A DNA stretch of 64,000 bases from Labrys okinawensis (GTDB taxonomy: Bacteria > Pseudomonadota > Alphaproteobacteria > Rhizobiales > Labraceae): contig NZ_PUEJ01000002.1 of NCBI RefSeq assembly GCF_002982075.1, positions 124,001 through 188,000 on the forward strand. The letters are read 5' to 3'. The notes below the pieces were generated by a model. It was not told the origin of the DNA, ran no database searches, and worked only from the letters and a program-made list of their open reading frames with translations. Of this stretch, positions 43,478 through 53,782 are shown one piece after another. Both the position numbers and the translations under genes were made by a program. Each line of letters starts with the position of its first letter. Position 1 is the stretch's first letter.

Positions 43478-44551
43478 TCACGCATGCACGCGCCTCGAGC
43501 GAGCACCGAGATAACGGCGGATGGGGACATCGTAGCAGTAATGCGCCAGCAAACTGCCGATGATCGCGACGACCGCAACGATGGGAGCCTCGACATAGAA
43601 ATTCTGCGCACCGAAGAAGGAGCGGTATAGGCCGTTGATCCAGCAGAAGATCGGGAAATGCAGGCAATAAAGCGGGTAGGATACCGTGCCCGCCACCGAG
43701 CAGAAGGAGGCGAGCCCGCCCGAACACTGAAGCCTGGCGCCCACGACCACCAGGGCGGGCGAGAGCAGTGCGACCCAGGTGAGCTGCACGACCCGCGGCA
43801 GTTCGGTCGGCCAGAAGAACAGGACGGCCATCGCACCGACCAGCAGCCAGAAGGTCACCGTCCATCCCCGCCACGCCGGCAACCTGTCCCGCATCTGATA
43901 AAGCACGATACCGATGAAGAACGAGGCTCCGACACGCGGGAAGCCAGCCAGGAAGGTGTTCGGGGTATCCCCACCCAGGCCGGTGACCACCAGGACGCAC
44001 AGGCAGGCCAAGGCAATGGCGGCGGCGACCTTCTCCAGATTGGTGTGCCGCAGGCGCCACCACACCAGATTCGCGGTGAGTTCGAGCAGGATGGTGTATT
44101 GTGGAGCGTTCAGCGGGAAGAAGCTTGGTCCTCCGATCTCGGCGGGAGCGCTGAAGTTCGGCAGGCTGAAGGTGGAGAGCATCAGCGCATTCAGTAGTTC
44201 GGCATAGGGCACCGGCGCATGCTCGAAGGCTCCGCGGGCGACCAGGTAGGAGGCGCTGATGACGAGGGCGAGCACCGTCAGCGGCAGCAGGCGCAGCAGA
44301 CGGACGCGCAGAAATTCGAAACTGTCCATGCTGCGGGCCTGGCCCATATAGGCATAGGACAGCACATAGCCACTCAGGCAGAAGAACAGGTCGACTGCCA
44401 GATAGCTGTTCCTGGCGATCCAGGGCACGGCCAGCCAGCTGCCGAGATGGATCAGCATCACGCAAAATGCAGCGAAGCCACGTAACCCGTCGAGCAGCAG
44501 GAAATGCGATTTGGCAGCCTGGTTGCCGGGGACCACGGAGTAACGCTGCAT
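43478..44551 (-). CDS. Membrane acyltransferase, OafA/NodX type (acyltransferase 3)
   Basis: A 357-residue membrane protein starting MQRYSVVPGNQAAK with gaggtcagg upstream. The family signature LLDGLRGFAAFCVMLIHLG contains the catalytic His, followed by AVDLFFCLSGYVLSY and about ten hydrophobic helices, with YPLYCLHFPIFCWING near the end. Such proteins O-acetylate or otherwise acylate surface polysaccharides, lipids or Nod factors. It stands alone, so the target is unknown. An ATG at 44587 lies inside a repeat and is rejected as start. Confidence 0.88.
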   Translation of the reverse strand: MQRYSVVPGNQAAKSHFLLLDGLRGFAAFCVMLIHLGSWLAVPWIARNSYLAVDLFFCLSGYVLSYAYMGQARSMDSFEFLRVRLLRLLPLTVLALVISASYLVARGAFEHAPVPYAELLNALMLSTFSLPNFSAPAEIGGPSFFPLNAPQYTILLELTANLVWWRLRHTNLEKVAAAIALACLCVLVVTGLGGDTPNTFLAGFPRVGASFFIGIVLYQMRDRLPAWRGWTVTFWLLVGAMAVLFFWPTELPRVVQLTWVALLSPALVVVGARLQCSGGLASFCSVAGTVSYPLYCLHFPIFCWINGLYRSFFGAQNFYVEAPIVAVVAIIGSLLAHYCYDVPIRRYLGARSRRVHA

Positions 44552-45357
44552 CCTGACCTCGTCCTGTGCGGAGCAATAAGCGTTCATGCCCGAACGCCCA
44601 CTGGCTCCAACTGTTTGTTTTCACGCGTCTTTACGATTCGCGGAGCCTCCTTGAAACAGGGGAGGCTCGAGGGCCATTGGCCCTGCCGACAATGGTTATG
44701 GGGCCGCATGGGCGGGCTCGGCCAGCGTCTCGTCGCTGCCGGCTACATTCCCATCCGACCGGCCGAGTTTCATTGCCGGCGCAAATTCCTTCCGGCTACG
44801 ATCTCCACCATAACGCAAAGGAATTCTTGCACACGATTCCAATAATTGCAACATATCCCGCCAATAGCAAACTCAATGGCGTAAAACTTTATTTAGACAC
44901 ATGGACATTAATTCGAAATTACTAAGGAGGATATTTAATACATATTCAAAAATTTGTTTTATTTAGGAAATGAACATGGCAATTCAGTCAAAATTAACGA
45001 TATGCAACGCGACCGTACCAACGGGAAACCCGAGCCGAGACAGAAAGTCTCCACGCTGCTCCGCATGCATCCAACAAGTAATGGTGTCCCTGCCCTCTGC
45101 CGCAGGCAGCGCTAAAGCTTGCGCGCCCTTTCGCGGGGGCGCGCATCCAAGAAACTGAAAAGATGCCGGTTTGCCGAATTCCCTGCAGCATCGGTCCTTA
45201 TGTCGCGAATATTTGATATCGCGGACATTTGTGGCAGTCGGCATCCGCCTTTCGGCTCGGTGGCCTACAGTGTTTTCCGATTCCACTGGATCGGAAAGAC
45301 GTGTCTATCTGTTGGGAATCATGAACGATATTCGATCCGGCGTGATCGGACACCGCT
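44552..45357. other. 806-bp AT-rich gap
   Basis: Contains a copy of the 100-bp repeat (44571-44650), then a markedly AT-rich stretch (about 44810-45000). aaggagg at 44924-44930 looks like a ribosome-binding site but no ATG follows at a fitting distance. A 62-codon frame at 44970-45158 has no recognisable family. An imperfect hairpin at 45271-45301 (gttttccgattcca against tggatcggaaagac) belongs to a repeat also seen at 13329. A horizontally acquired remnant is possible. Confidence 0.4.
44571..44650 (+). repeat. Dispersed 100-bp palindromic repeat, family 1, copy 4 (partial)
   Basis: gagcaataagcgttcatgcc, then ttcacgcgtctttacgattc match the first two blocks of the family; the last block is lost. 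It lies upstream of the acyltransferase start. Confidence 0.65.
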
Positions 45358-46329
45358 CTAGAAGTAACGGGCGAGATTGCGGCGTATGCGGTCCAATGGA
45401 TTAACCTGATCGCCAGGGCTTTCAAAAACCTGCCCGGTTATCGTCTCATAGGCCTGAATATAGACCTTCGAGGTTTCGGCAATCAGTTCCGGAGGGATGG
45501 CAGGGATCGCTTCCTTATAGGGATCGCAGCGGGCGGCCACCCAGTTGCGCACGAAATCCTTGTCGAAGCTTTCGGGCTTTTCACCGGCAGCAAAACGCGC
45601 CGGATAGCTGGCGGCAAACCAGTACCGGCTGGAATCGGGCGTATGAATTTCATCCGCCAGGATGATGCGCCCCTCCCCGTCGGTGCCGAATTCATATTTC
45701 GTATCGGCCAGGATCAGCCCCTTCTCCCGCGCCATGGCCTGGCCGCGGGCGAACAGCGCGAGGGCATAACCGGACACTTCCTCCCATTGCCGGGGGGTGA
45801 GCAGACCCTTGGCGATGATCTCGTCGGCGGAAAGCGGCTCGTCATGCCCGCCGTCGAAAGCCTTGCTGGTGGGGGTGATGACCGCCTGCGGCAAGGCCTG
45901 GTTGTCGCGCAGCCCGTCGGGAAAGCGCGTGCCGTACATTTCGCGCTGGCCCTGCTTGTAGAGGGTCAGGATGGAAGTCCCCGTCGTGCCCGCGAGATAG
46001 CCGCGCACCACGATCTCCACCGGCAGGATCGTCAATCTCCGCCCGACCACGACATTGGGATCGGGATAGTCGAGCACATGATTGGGGCAGATGTCGCCGG
46101 TATGTTCGAACCAATAGCGTGCCGTCTGCGTCAGCACCTGCCCCTTGCCGGGAATGCTGGCGATCGCTCTGTCGAAGGCGCTCAGGCGGTCCGTGGCGAT
46201 GATGATGCGGCGCCCATCGGCAAGATCATAGTTCTCCCTGACCTTGCCGCGATAGTAATTCGGCAATTCCGGAATGAAGGCATCTTGCAGAGCGGCAATA
46301 TTTGGCATGGGAAGACCGTGTCGAGGCAT
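45358..46329 (-). CDS. purC: Phosphoribosylaminoimidazole-succinocarboxamide (SAICAR) synthase
   Basis: A 323-residue enzyme (316 if the second ATG at 46308 is used). It joins aspartate to CAIR with ATP in de novo purine synthesis. Marks: [65 protein letters not shown] and [11 protein letters not shown]. It belongs to the longer SAICAR-synthase type. Neither possible start has a strong ribosome-binding site. It is not linked to the catabolic purine genes in strand or operon. Confidence 0.95.
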   Translation of the reverse strand: MPRHGLPMPNIAALQDAFIPELPNYYRGKVRENYDLADGRRIIIATDRLSAFDRAIASIPGKGQVLTQTARYWFEHTGDICPNHVLDYPDPNVVVGRRLTILPVEIVVRGYLAGTTGTSILTLYKQGQREMYGTRFPDGLRDNQALPQAVITPTSKAFDGGHDEPLSADEIIAKGLLTPRQWEEVSGYALALFARGQAMAREKGLILADTKYEFGTDGEGRIILADEIHTPDSSRYWFAASYPARFAAGEKPESFDKDFVRNWVAARCDPYKEAIPAIPPELIAETSKVYIQAYETITGQVFESPGDQVNPLDRIRRNLARYF

Positions 46330-46902
46330 GGGAAAGCCGCTTATGACATGGCCAGCCCGTCATGTCACACCCGCAGGCAGCTCCGGGCGATTCCCGGACG
46401 TCGGGGCCAAGGGGCGATTCCAGGGTTCAATTCGCCCCGGAGTTCTGCTATTATCATGGGCAACGGATCGCGGGGAACCGGATCCGTTTCGATGACTGAG
46501 CCCATAGACTCAGCCAGGACAGGTCAGACCAGTCCATGAGGCCTCAGGCCTATCGAACGCCGGATGACTAGGCGCGACTTTGGCGGCTTCAGAGCAAACC
46601 GCCCCTTTCCTTCCTCCTCCCCGCCATCCTTGCATTCGCTAGAGCAAAGCGCGTTCAAGCGTGAACGCTAATTTGCTCTATCTCATTGTTCTGACGCGTC
46701 TTTGCGATTCTTGGTGACTGCGTCTGATCGCAAAACGCTATAGGTTTGCCCGCCGCGCGGTCCGTTCCCACGCCGGCGGCTGCCGCTCGCACCAGCCCTT
46801 GGCGGCCGTCCCGCAAAACTCACCTGCCGTCATTTTCCATCACGCAGGCCCGCCGTTGGAGACCTGCAGCCAGTCGCCGTTCAACCAAAGGAGCCCGAGA
46901 CG
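46330..46902. other. 573-bp gap between purC and dinB-like gene
   Basis: Carries the best-preserved copy of the 100-bp repeat (46640-46743). I see no supported gene in the rest. The dinB-like gene has aaaggag before its ATG. Confidence 0.5.
46640..46743 (+). repeat. Dispersed 100-bp palindromic repeat, family 1, copy 5
   Basis: tagagcaaagcgcgttcaag and its near-inverse ending tttgctcta are followed by tctgacgcgtctttgcgatt and cgtctgatcgcaaaacg. It is nearly identical to the minus-strand copy at 19791-19896, about 27 kb away. Confidence 0.88.
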
Positions 46903-47400
46903 ATGATCTCAGCCGCCTATTGCCGCCTCATGGCAAGGTACAACACCTGGCAGAACACCTCCCTGGTCACGGCCGCCGATGGGCTCACCCATCAGGATCG
47001 CTGGAAGGACCGCGGCGCCTTCTTCCGATCGATCGCAGCGACGTTGAACCATCTCTACTGGGCCGATGCCCTGATCCTGCAGCGCTTGAAGGGAAATGAG
47101 CACCCGGAGGACCACATCGAGCACTCGCTCACGAGCCCATCGGATTGGGACGAGTTCAAGACGCTCCGTTCGCGCCGTGACGAAGAGATCGAGGCGTGGG
47201 CAGCCCGGCTGCTCGACGCGGATCTCGCCGGCATGGTCGCCTGGCGTCCCGGTGAAGGTTCAACGCGGGTCGAGAAGCCAAGGGCTCTGTGCGTCATGCA
47301 ACTCTTCAACCATCAGACCCACCACCGCGGCCAGATCCACGCGATGCTGACGGCAGCAGGGACGCTGCCGGGGCCGACCGACCTCGAGATGCTGCCATAG
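46903..47400 (+). CDS. DinB family protein
   Basis: A 165-residue four-helix-bundle protein of the DinB/YfiT type. The three-His metal site is visible as TLNHLYWADAL (near residue 50) and NHQTHHRGQIHAML (near residue 140). Related proteins are thiol-dependent S-transferases or stress proteins; the exact reaction is unknown. It is convergent with gyrB. A hairpin at 47443-47468 (agatccgc/gcggatct, followed by cgactttt) may be its terminator. Confidence 0.9.
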   Translation: MISAAYCRLMARYNTWQNTSLVTAADGLTHQDRWKDRGAFFRSIAATLNHLYWADALILQRLKGNEHPEDHIEHSLTSPSDWDEFKTLRSRRDEEIEAWAARLLDADLAGMVAWRPGEGSTRVEKPRALCVMQLFNHQTHHRGQIHAMLTAAGTLPGPTDLEMLP

Positions 47401-47501
47401 CCAACCGGCCCTCGCCGCAGCCGGGCGTCCGGTCCAGGGTGAAGATCCGCTTCCGGCGGAGCGGATCTCGACTTTTCGAGAAATTGCGCCGGGCGTGCGG
47501 C

Positions 47502-49982
<2,481 letters not shown>

Positions 49983-50045
49983 TCATGCCAAAACGGCACA
50001 TTTTTGTGATTTATCAGATATTTATCGGTGGATGACGGCGATCTT

Positions 50046-50663
50046 TCATCGCGTGGCGATCGTCACCGCCGTGCCGGCGATGATGGTGCCGCAACTCCTT
50101 GCCAGAAGCCGCATGGCACGCGGGCTGGTCAACAGGGAGCGAGCCCGGCCGGCCAGGACGATGTAGAAGCCGAACACGGAGGCGAGCACCGCTTCGGTGA
50201 CGATGGCAAGCTCGACGAAGCTTGCCGGGGAGAGACGGCCGAGGTCGATCAGGTTGGGCAGAAGGGCGGTGTAGAACACCATCACCTTGGGATTGCCGAG
50301 CGTGATCGACAGGCCGCCGAGGAAACTGCGCCAGCCGCCTTCGCGGCTTGCATCGCGCTCGACGACCTGGGCGAGGTTCGCCGTCGTCCATAATTTCCAG
50401 GCCAGATAGAGCAGATAGGCAACGCCCGCATATTTGATCGCCAGGAAGACGCCCGAAAAGCTCTGCGCCAGCACGGCCAGGCCCGCCGCGGCGAAACCGA
50501 GCCAGACCAGATCGCCAAGGGCGATACCGACGGCAAAGCCCAGGCTCTCCCGCACGCCCCTGCCGAGCACGCGCGCCACCAGCGCCGCGACGCCCGGCCC
50601 CGGCAGAGCCGCGGCCACGAACAGCGCGCCGGCATAGACGGCGAGAGCGGCGGGATCGAGCAT
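50046..50663 (-). CDS. LysE-family amino-acid exporter
   Basis: A 205-residue membrane protein starting MLDPAALAVYAGALFVAAAL with ggag upstream. Six hydrophobic helices and the RhtB/LysE marks PGPGVAALVARVLGRG, GIALGDLVWLG and SITLGNPKVMVFY are present. It probably exports an amino acid or homoserine-lactone-like compound. Adjacent genes give no clue to the substrate. Confidence 0.9.
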   Translation of the reverse strand: MLDPAALAVYAGALFVAAALPGPGVAALVARVLGRGVRESLGFAVGIALGDLVWLGFAAAGLAVLAQSFSGVFLAIKYAGVAYLLYLAWKLWTTANLAQVVERDASREGGWRSFLGGLSITLGNPKVMVFYTALLPNLIDLGRLSPASFVELAIVTEAVLASVFGFYIVLAGRARSLLTSPRAMRLLARSCGTIIAGTAVTIATR

Positions 50664-50780
50664 GGAAAGGCTCCGGTGGGAGGCCTTTATAGCCGGTCGC
50701 GGCCAGAGTGGGAAGCTTTGCGCGCACTGTCCCTGCATGCTGGCCTCGACAGGCTAATGGCCACAAGATTGCTTGAAAGG

Positions 50781-50810
50781 TACTATACGTCGTATATACG
50801 TTGTATAGTA
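50781..50810. promoter_or_regulatory. Palindromic operator of the toxin-antitoxin operon
   Basis: tactatac-gt-cgtatatacg-tt-gtatagta is a 30-bp palindrome with 26 of 30 positions symmetric. It lies 26-55 bases upstream of the antitoxin ATG and overlaps a likely -10 region. This is the usual place for autoregulation by an RHH antitoxin. Confidence 0.75.
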
Positions 50811-50835
50811 TCGTTTAGATATCGAGAGGTCCGGC

Positions 50836-51135
50836 ATGTCGAAGGAGACCATGTTCACGCTGAAGCTGGAGCCCGAGCTTCGCAACGCCTTCATGGCCGA
50901 GGCTGAAGCCGCCCATCGTCCGGCCTCGCAGGTCGTTCGCGAATTGATGCGCGAGTTCATTGAGCGTCAGCAGCAGGCCCGAGAGCATGACGCTTGGTTT
51001 CGCTCCGAGGTGGCGCAAGCCATGCGAGAGGCGGACGACCCGAGCGTGGCACGCATCTCGCAGGACGAGGTATCGAACAACTGGCGGCGCCAGCGAGCGC
51101 AATTAGTCGAGCGCGCCGGTGGAAAATCCCGATGA
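50836..51135 (+). CDS. Ribbon-helix-helix antitoxin
   Basis: A 99-residue protein. The first 45 residues (MFTLKLEPELRNAFMAEAEA, then HRPASQVVRELMREFI) form a CopG/MetJ-type DNA-binding fold, with the rest a charged helical tail that would bind the toxin (AQAMREADDPSVARISQDEV). The start has gagaggtc upstream. It overlaps the toxin gene by four bases (ATGA). Confidence 0.85.
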   Translation: MSKETMFTLKLEPELRNAFMAEAEAAHRPASQVVRELMREFIERQQQAREHDAWFRSEVAQAMREADDPSVARISQDEVSNNWRRQRAQLVERAGGKSR

Positions 51136-51416
51136 GAATAGAATGGCTGCCGATTGCGGAGCAAAATCGAGAAAGCCAATTGGCTTTCATCGCCGAACGC
51201 AATCTTTGGGCCGCCATTGACATGGGCGATGCCATCGAAGTTGCTGTTCTGCGGCTCGCTGATCACCCTCGCCTGGGAAGGCCGGGTCGCGTCCCCGGTA
51301 CTCGGGAATTGGTGGTGGGCGGCACGCCCTTTATCGCTGCCTACAGAATCGAAGGCGATGTCGTTGTCATTCTCCGCCTTCTCCATGGCGCGCAGCGCTG
51401 GCCTTCCGCTCTTTGA
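51132..51416 (+). CDS. RelE/ParE-type toxin
   Basis: A 94-residue protein: MRIEWLPIAEQNRESQLAFI, DMGDAIEVAVLRLADHPRLG, RVPGTRELVVGGTPFIAAYR and VVILRLLHGAQRWP. The order of helix pair, PGTREL strand and LRLLHGAQ..P C-terminus is that of RelE/ParE toxins. Whether it cuts mRNA (RelE) or poisons gyrase (ParE) cannot be told from the sequence. Confidence 0.87.
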   Translation: MRIEWLPIAEQNRESQLAFIAERNLWAAIDMGDAIEVAVLRLADHPRLGRPGRVPGTRELVVGGTPFIAAYRIEGDVVVILRLLHGAQRWPSAL

Positions 51417-51454
51417 CAGGATTGCCTTTACCCTGCGCGTTTTCCGGAATGGGC

Positions 51455-52177
51455 TTATTCGACCATCGACTGTGCGATCTTGGTTTCGGCTTCTCCCACC
51501 GCTTCAGGCGTGCCGACATGCAGCCAGATGCCGTCGAGGCGGCGGCCGAACAGCCGCCCCTTGGTCTCGGCCGCATCGAACAGGCGGTTCAGGGAGAAGA
51601 TCTCGCGGGTCCCCTCGAACAATTCCGGCTTGATCAGCAGCACGCCGGCATAGGCGAAGGGCGCGGTCTCGTTCTCCCGCCGGCGGGAGAGCAGGCCGGC
51701 GCTGTCGAGATGATAATCGCCCCGCCCGTCGAAGCCGACGCTGGTGGCCGTCGCGGCCACCAGCATGAGGATGTCCATGCGTTCGGGATCCCAGGCCGCC
51801 TCGAGGGCCTCGAGATTGTTCTGCGGGCCCTCGATCCAGAAGCTGTCGCAATTGCAGACGATGAAGGGCGCCTTGCCGAGCAGGGGCAGGGCCTTGCGCG
51901 CGCCGCCGCCGGAATCCAGCAGGCCCGCCCGCTCGTCGGAGATCAGGATCTTCGGGTGCTGCCGACCGGCAAGATGGGCTTCCATCTGCTCGGCGAGATA
52001 GTGAACGTTCACCACGGCCTTTTCGACGCCGGACGCGGCAAGACGGTCGAGCACATGATCGATCAGCGGCTTGCCGGCGATCTCGATCAGCGGCTTGGGG
52101 CGGATATCCGTGAGGGGACGCATGCGCTTGCCAAGGCCGGCGGCCAGCAGCATGGCGGTCGAAAAGGGGCGGCTCAT
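51455..52177 (-). CDS. murU: N-acetylmuramate-1-phosphate uridylyltransferase (MurU-like)
   Basis: A 240-residue nucleotidyltransferase starting MSRPFSTAMLLAAGLGKRMR. The NTP-binding motif is LLAAGLGKRMRPLTDIRPKPL, split by the usual loop, and the metal Asp is in FIVCNCDSFW. MurU makes UDP-MurNAc from MurNAc-1-phosphate in cell-wall recycling. The assignment rests mainly on coupling to an AmgK-type kinase: the ATG overlaps the stop of tsaE-amgK by four bases. Other sugar-phosphate nucleotidyltransferases would look similar. Confidence 0.85.
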   Translation of the reverse strand: MSRPFSTAMLLAAGLGKRMRPLTDIRPKPLIEIAGKPLIDHVLDRLAASGVEKAVVNVHYLAEQMEAHLAGRQHPKILISDERAGLLDSGGGARKALPLLGKAPFIVCNCDSFWIEGPQNNLEALEAAWDPERMDILMLVAATATSVGFDGRGDYHLDSAGLLSRRRENETAPFAYAGVLLIKPELFEGTREIFSLNRLFDAAETKGRLFGRRLDGIWLHVGTPEAVGEAETKIAQSMVE

Positions 52178-53706
52178 GATACTCTGGCTTCCATCGCGAA
52201 GACGAAGGTCTCGAACCATTCCCTGAGGTCGGCCAGGGTGGGATGGGCCAAAGCGCGATCGAGATAGGCGCGAATGCGCGGAATATGCTTGAGATAAGCA
52301 GGCTTGCCGTCGCGCTTGTCGAGCCGGGCGAACAGGCCGAGCAGCTTGGTGTTGCGCTGGGCCGCCATCACCGCATAGGCCCGCGCGAAGCCGGCGGGAT
52401 CGAAGGCGGCATCGGCGCTGCGGCGGGCCTTCACATAGCGCGTCAGGAGCTGGAGTTCGAGTTCCTGATCCACCGTCACCCGCGCATCGAGGCAGAGCGA
52501 GGCCACGTCATAGGCCGGCGGACCGATCATCGCGTCCTGGAAGTCAAGCAGGCCGATGCGCTTGATGCCCTCGCGCTGGGGCAGCCACATCAGGTTCGGC
52601 GAGTGGACGTCACGCAGCAGCCAGCTCTGCTCACCCTTGACGACGGGCGCGAGCGCCGCGCGCCAGAGCGCGGTGAAATGGTCGCGATTGCGCTGCGACA
52701 GTTGAGGCGCGCCGATCATCGGCATGTACCATTCGATCAGCAGCTCGACCTCGATATCGAGGGCGCCATGGTCGAAGGGCGGGATCTTGTGATTGATGGC
52801 GGAAGCCACGGGCAGCGTATCCGGCAGATCCATGCCGTGCAGGCGGGCGAGCAGGTCGATGGCCACGCCGTAGCGCTCGGGCACCGGCTTGCCGCCCTCG
52901 GCGATGAAGTCCGTGCCGAAATCCTCCAGCAGCAGCAGGCCGTGCAGCAGATCTTCCTTGAGGATCTGCGGCGCCGAGAAGCCGCGTTCCGACAGGCCCT
53001 TCGCCATCGCCACGAAGGGCTTCACATCCTGGGAGATATGGGCGATCTGGCTGTAGGTCTTGCCGTAGCGCACCGGTGTGCGGTCGGTACGGGCCGGCGA
53101 ATTCATCAGGATCACGGTGTTCTGCCCGCGCCTCAACCGGGCATAGGAGCGGGTCGAGGCATCGCCCTGGACATGCTCGCGCGATGCATCCTGCCAGCCG
53201 GCATGGCGCAGGAAATCGCCGGTCTGGGAAAAGCGGCGCAGGCGGGACGACCAGTCGCCCGTCCCCGTCAGCGTCGCACGCCGCGCGGTCTCGCTGCGGC
53301 CGGCATGCACGAAACGGATGTCGAGCCGGTCGGCCGGAAGCGTCTCGCCCGCCTTCTCCGGCCATTCGACCAGCACCAGCGCGCCGTCGGGCGCCTCGTC
53401 CCAGCCCAATTCGTCGAGCTCGCTGGCATGGCCGATGCGATAGAGATCGGCATGCACGATCGGAAAAGTCGGCGTGTCATAGAGCTGGATCAGCGTGAAG
53501 GTGGGGCTGGAGACTTCCAGCTCCGGATCCTCGGCGATCTCGCGGATCAGGGCGCGGGCAAAGGCGGTCTTGCCGGCACCGAGATCGCCCGAGAGGGTAA
53601 CGAGATCACCGGCCCGCAGCGTAGCCGCCAAGTCACGGGCCAGCAGCTCGGTCGCCGCTTCGCTCGGCAGGTCGACGGTCCATTGGTGGGTCAGGAGATC
53701 GGTCAA
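52174..53706 (-). CDS. tsaE-amgK: TsaE fused to AmgK-type anomeric sugar kinase
   Basis: A 510-residue fusion. Residues about 1-155 are TsaE, the ATPase of the t6A37 tRNA modification complex, with P-loop GDLGAGKTAFARALI and VLVEWPEKAGETLP. Residues from about 165 are an aminoglycoside-phosphotransferase-fold kinase (HGLLLLEDFGTDF, SWLLRDVHSPNLMWLP, GLLDFQDAMIGPPAYDVASL), matching AmgK, which phosphorylates MurNAc and GlcNAc at C1. The two activities are unrelated pathways, but the fusion recurs in alphaproteobacteria. It lies between divL and murU. Confidence 0.92.
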   Translation of the reverse strand: MTDLLTHQWTVDLPSEAATELLARDLAATLRAGDLVTLSGDLGAGKTAFARALIREIAEDPELEVSSPTFTLIQLYDTPTFPIVHADLYRIGHASELDELGWDEAPDGALVLVEWPEKAGETLPADRLDIRFVHAGRSETARRATLTGTGDWSSRLRRFSQTGDFLRHAGWQDASREHVQGDASTRSYARLRRGQNTVILMNSPARTDRTPVRYGKTYSQIAHISQDVKPFVAMAKGLSERGFSAPQILKEDLLHGLLLLEDFGTDFIAEGGKPVPERYGVAIDLLARLHGMDLPDTLPVASAINHKIPPFDHGALDIEVELLIEWYMPMIGAPQLSQRNRDHFTALWRAALAPVVKGEQSWLLRDVHSPNLMWLPQREGIKRIGLLDFQDAMIGPPAYDVASLCLDARVTVDQELELQLLTRYVKARRSADAAFDPAGFARAYAVMAAQRNTKLLGLFARLDKRDGKPAYLKHIPRIRAYLDRALAHPTLADLREWFETFVFAMEARVS

Positions 53707-53782
53707 TGGGCTGGGCCTTCAGATCGTCGGAGCTTAATCTTGGGGGGCGGAGGGCGATCCATGCCGACAGGCAGGCTTTTCG

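Noticed and set aside
44970..45158. A 62-codon plus-strand frame in the AT-rich gap
   Set aside because: No family, weak start context and repeat-like surroundings.
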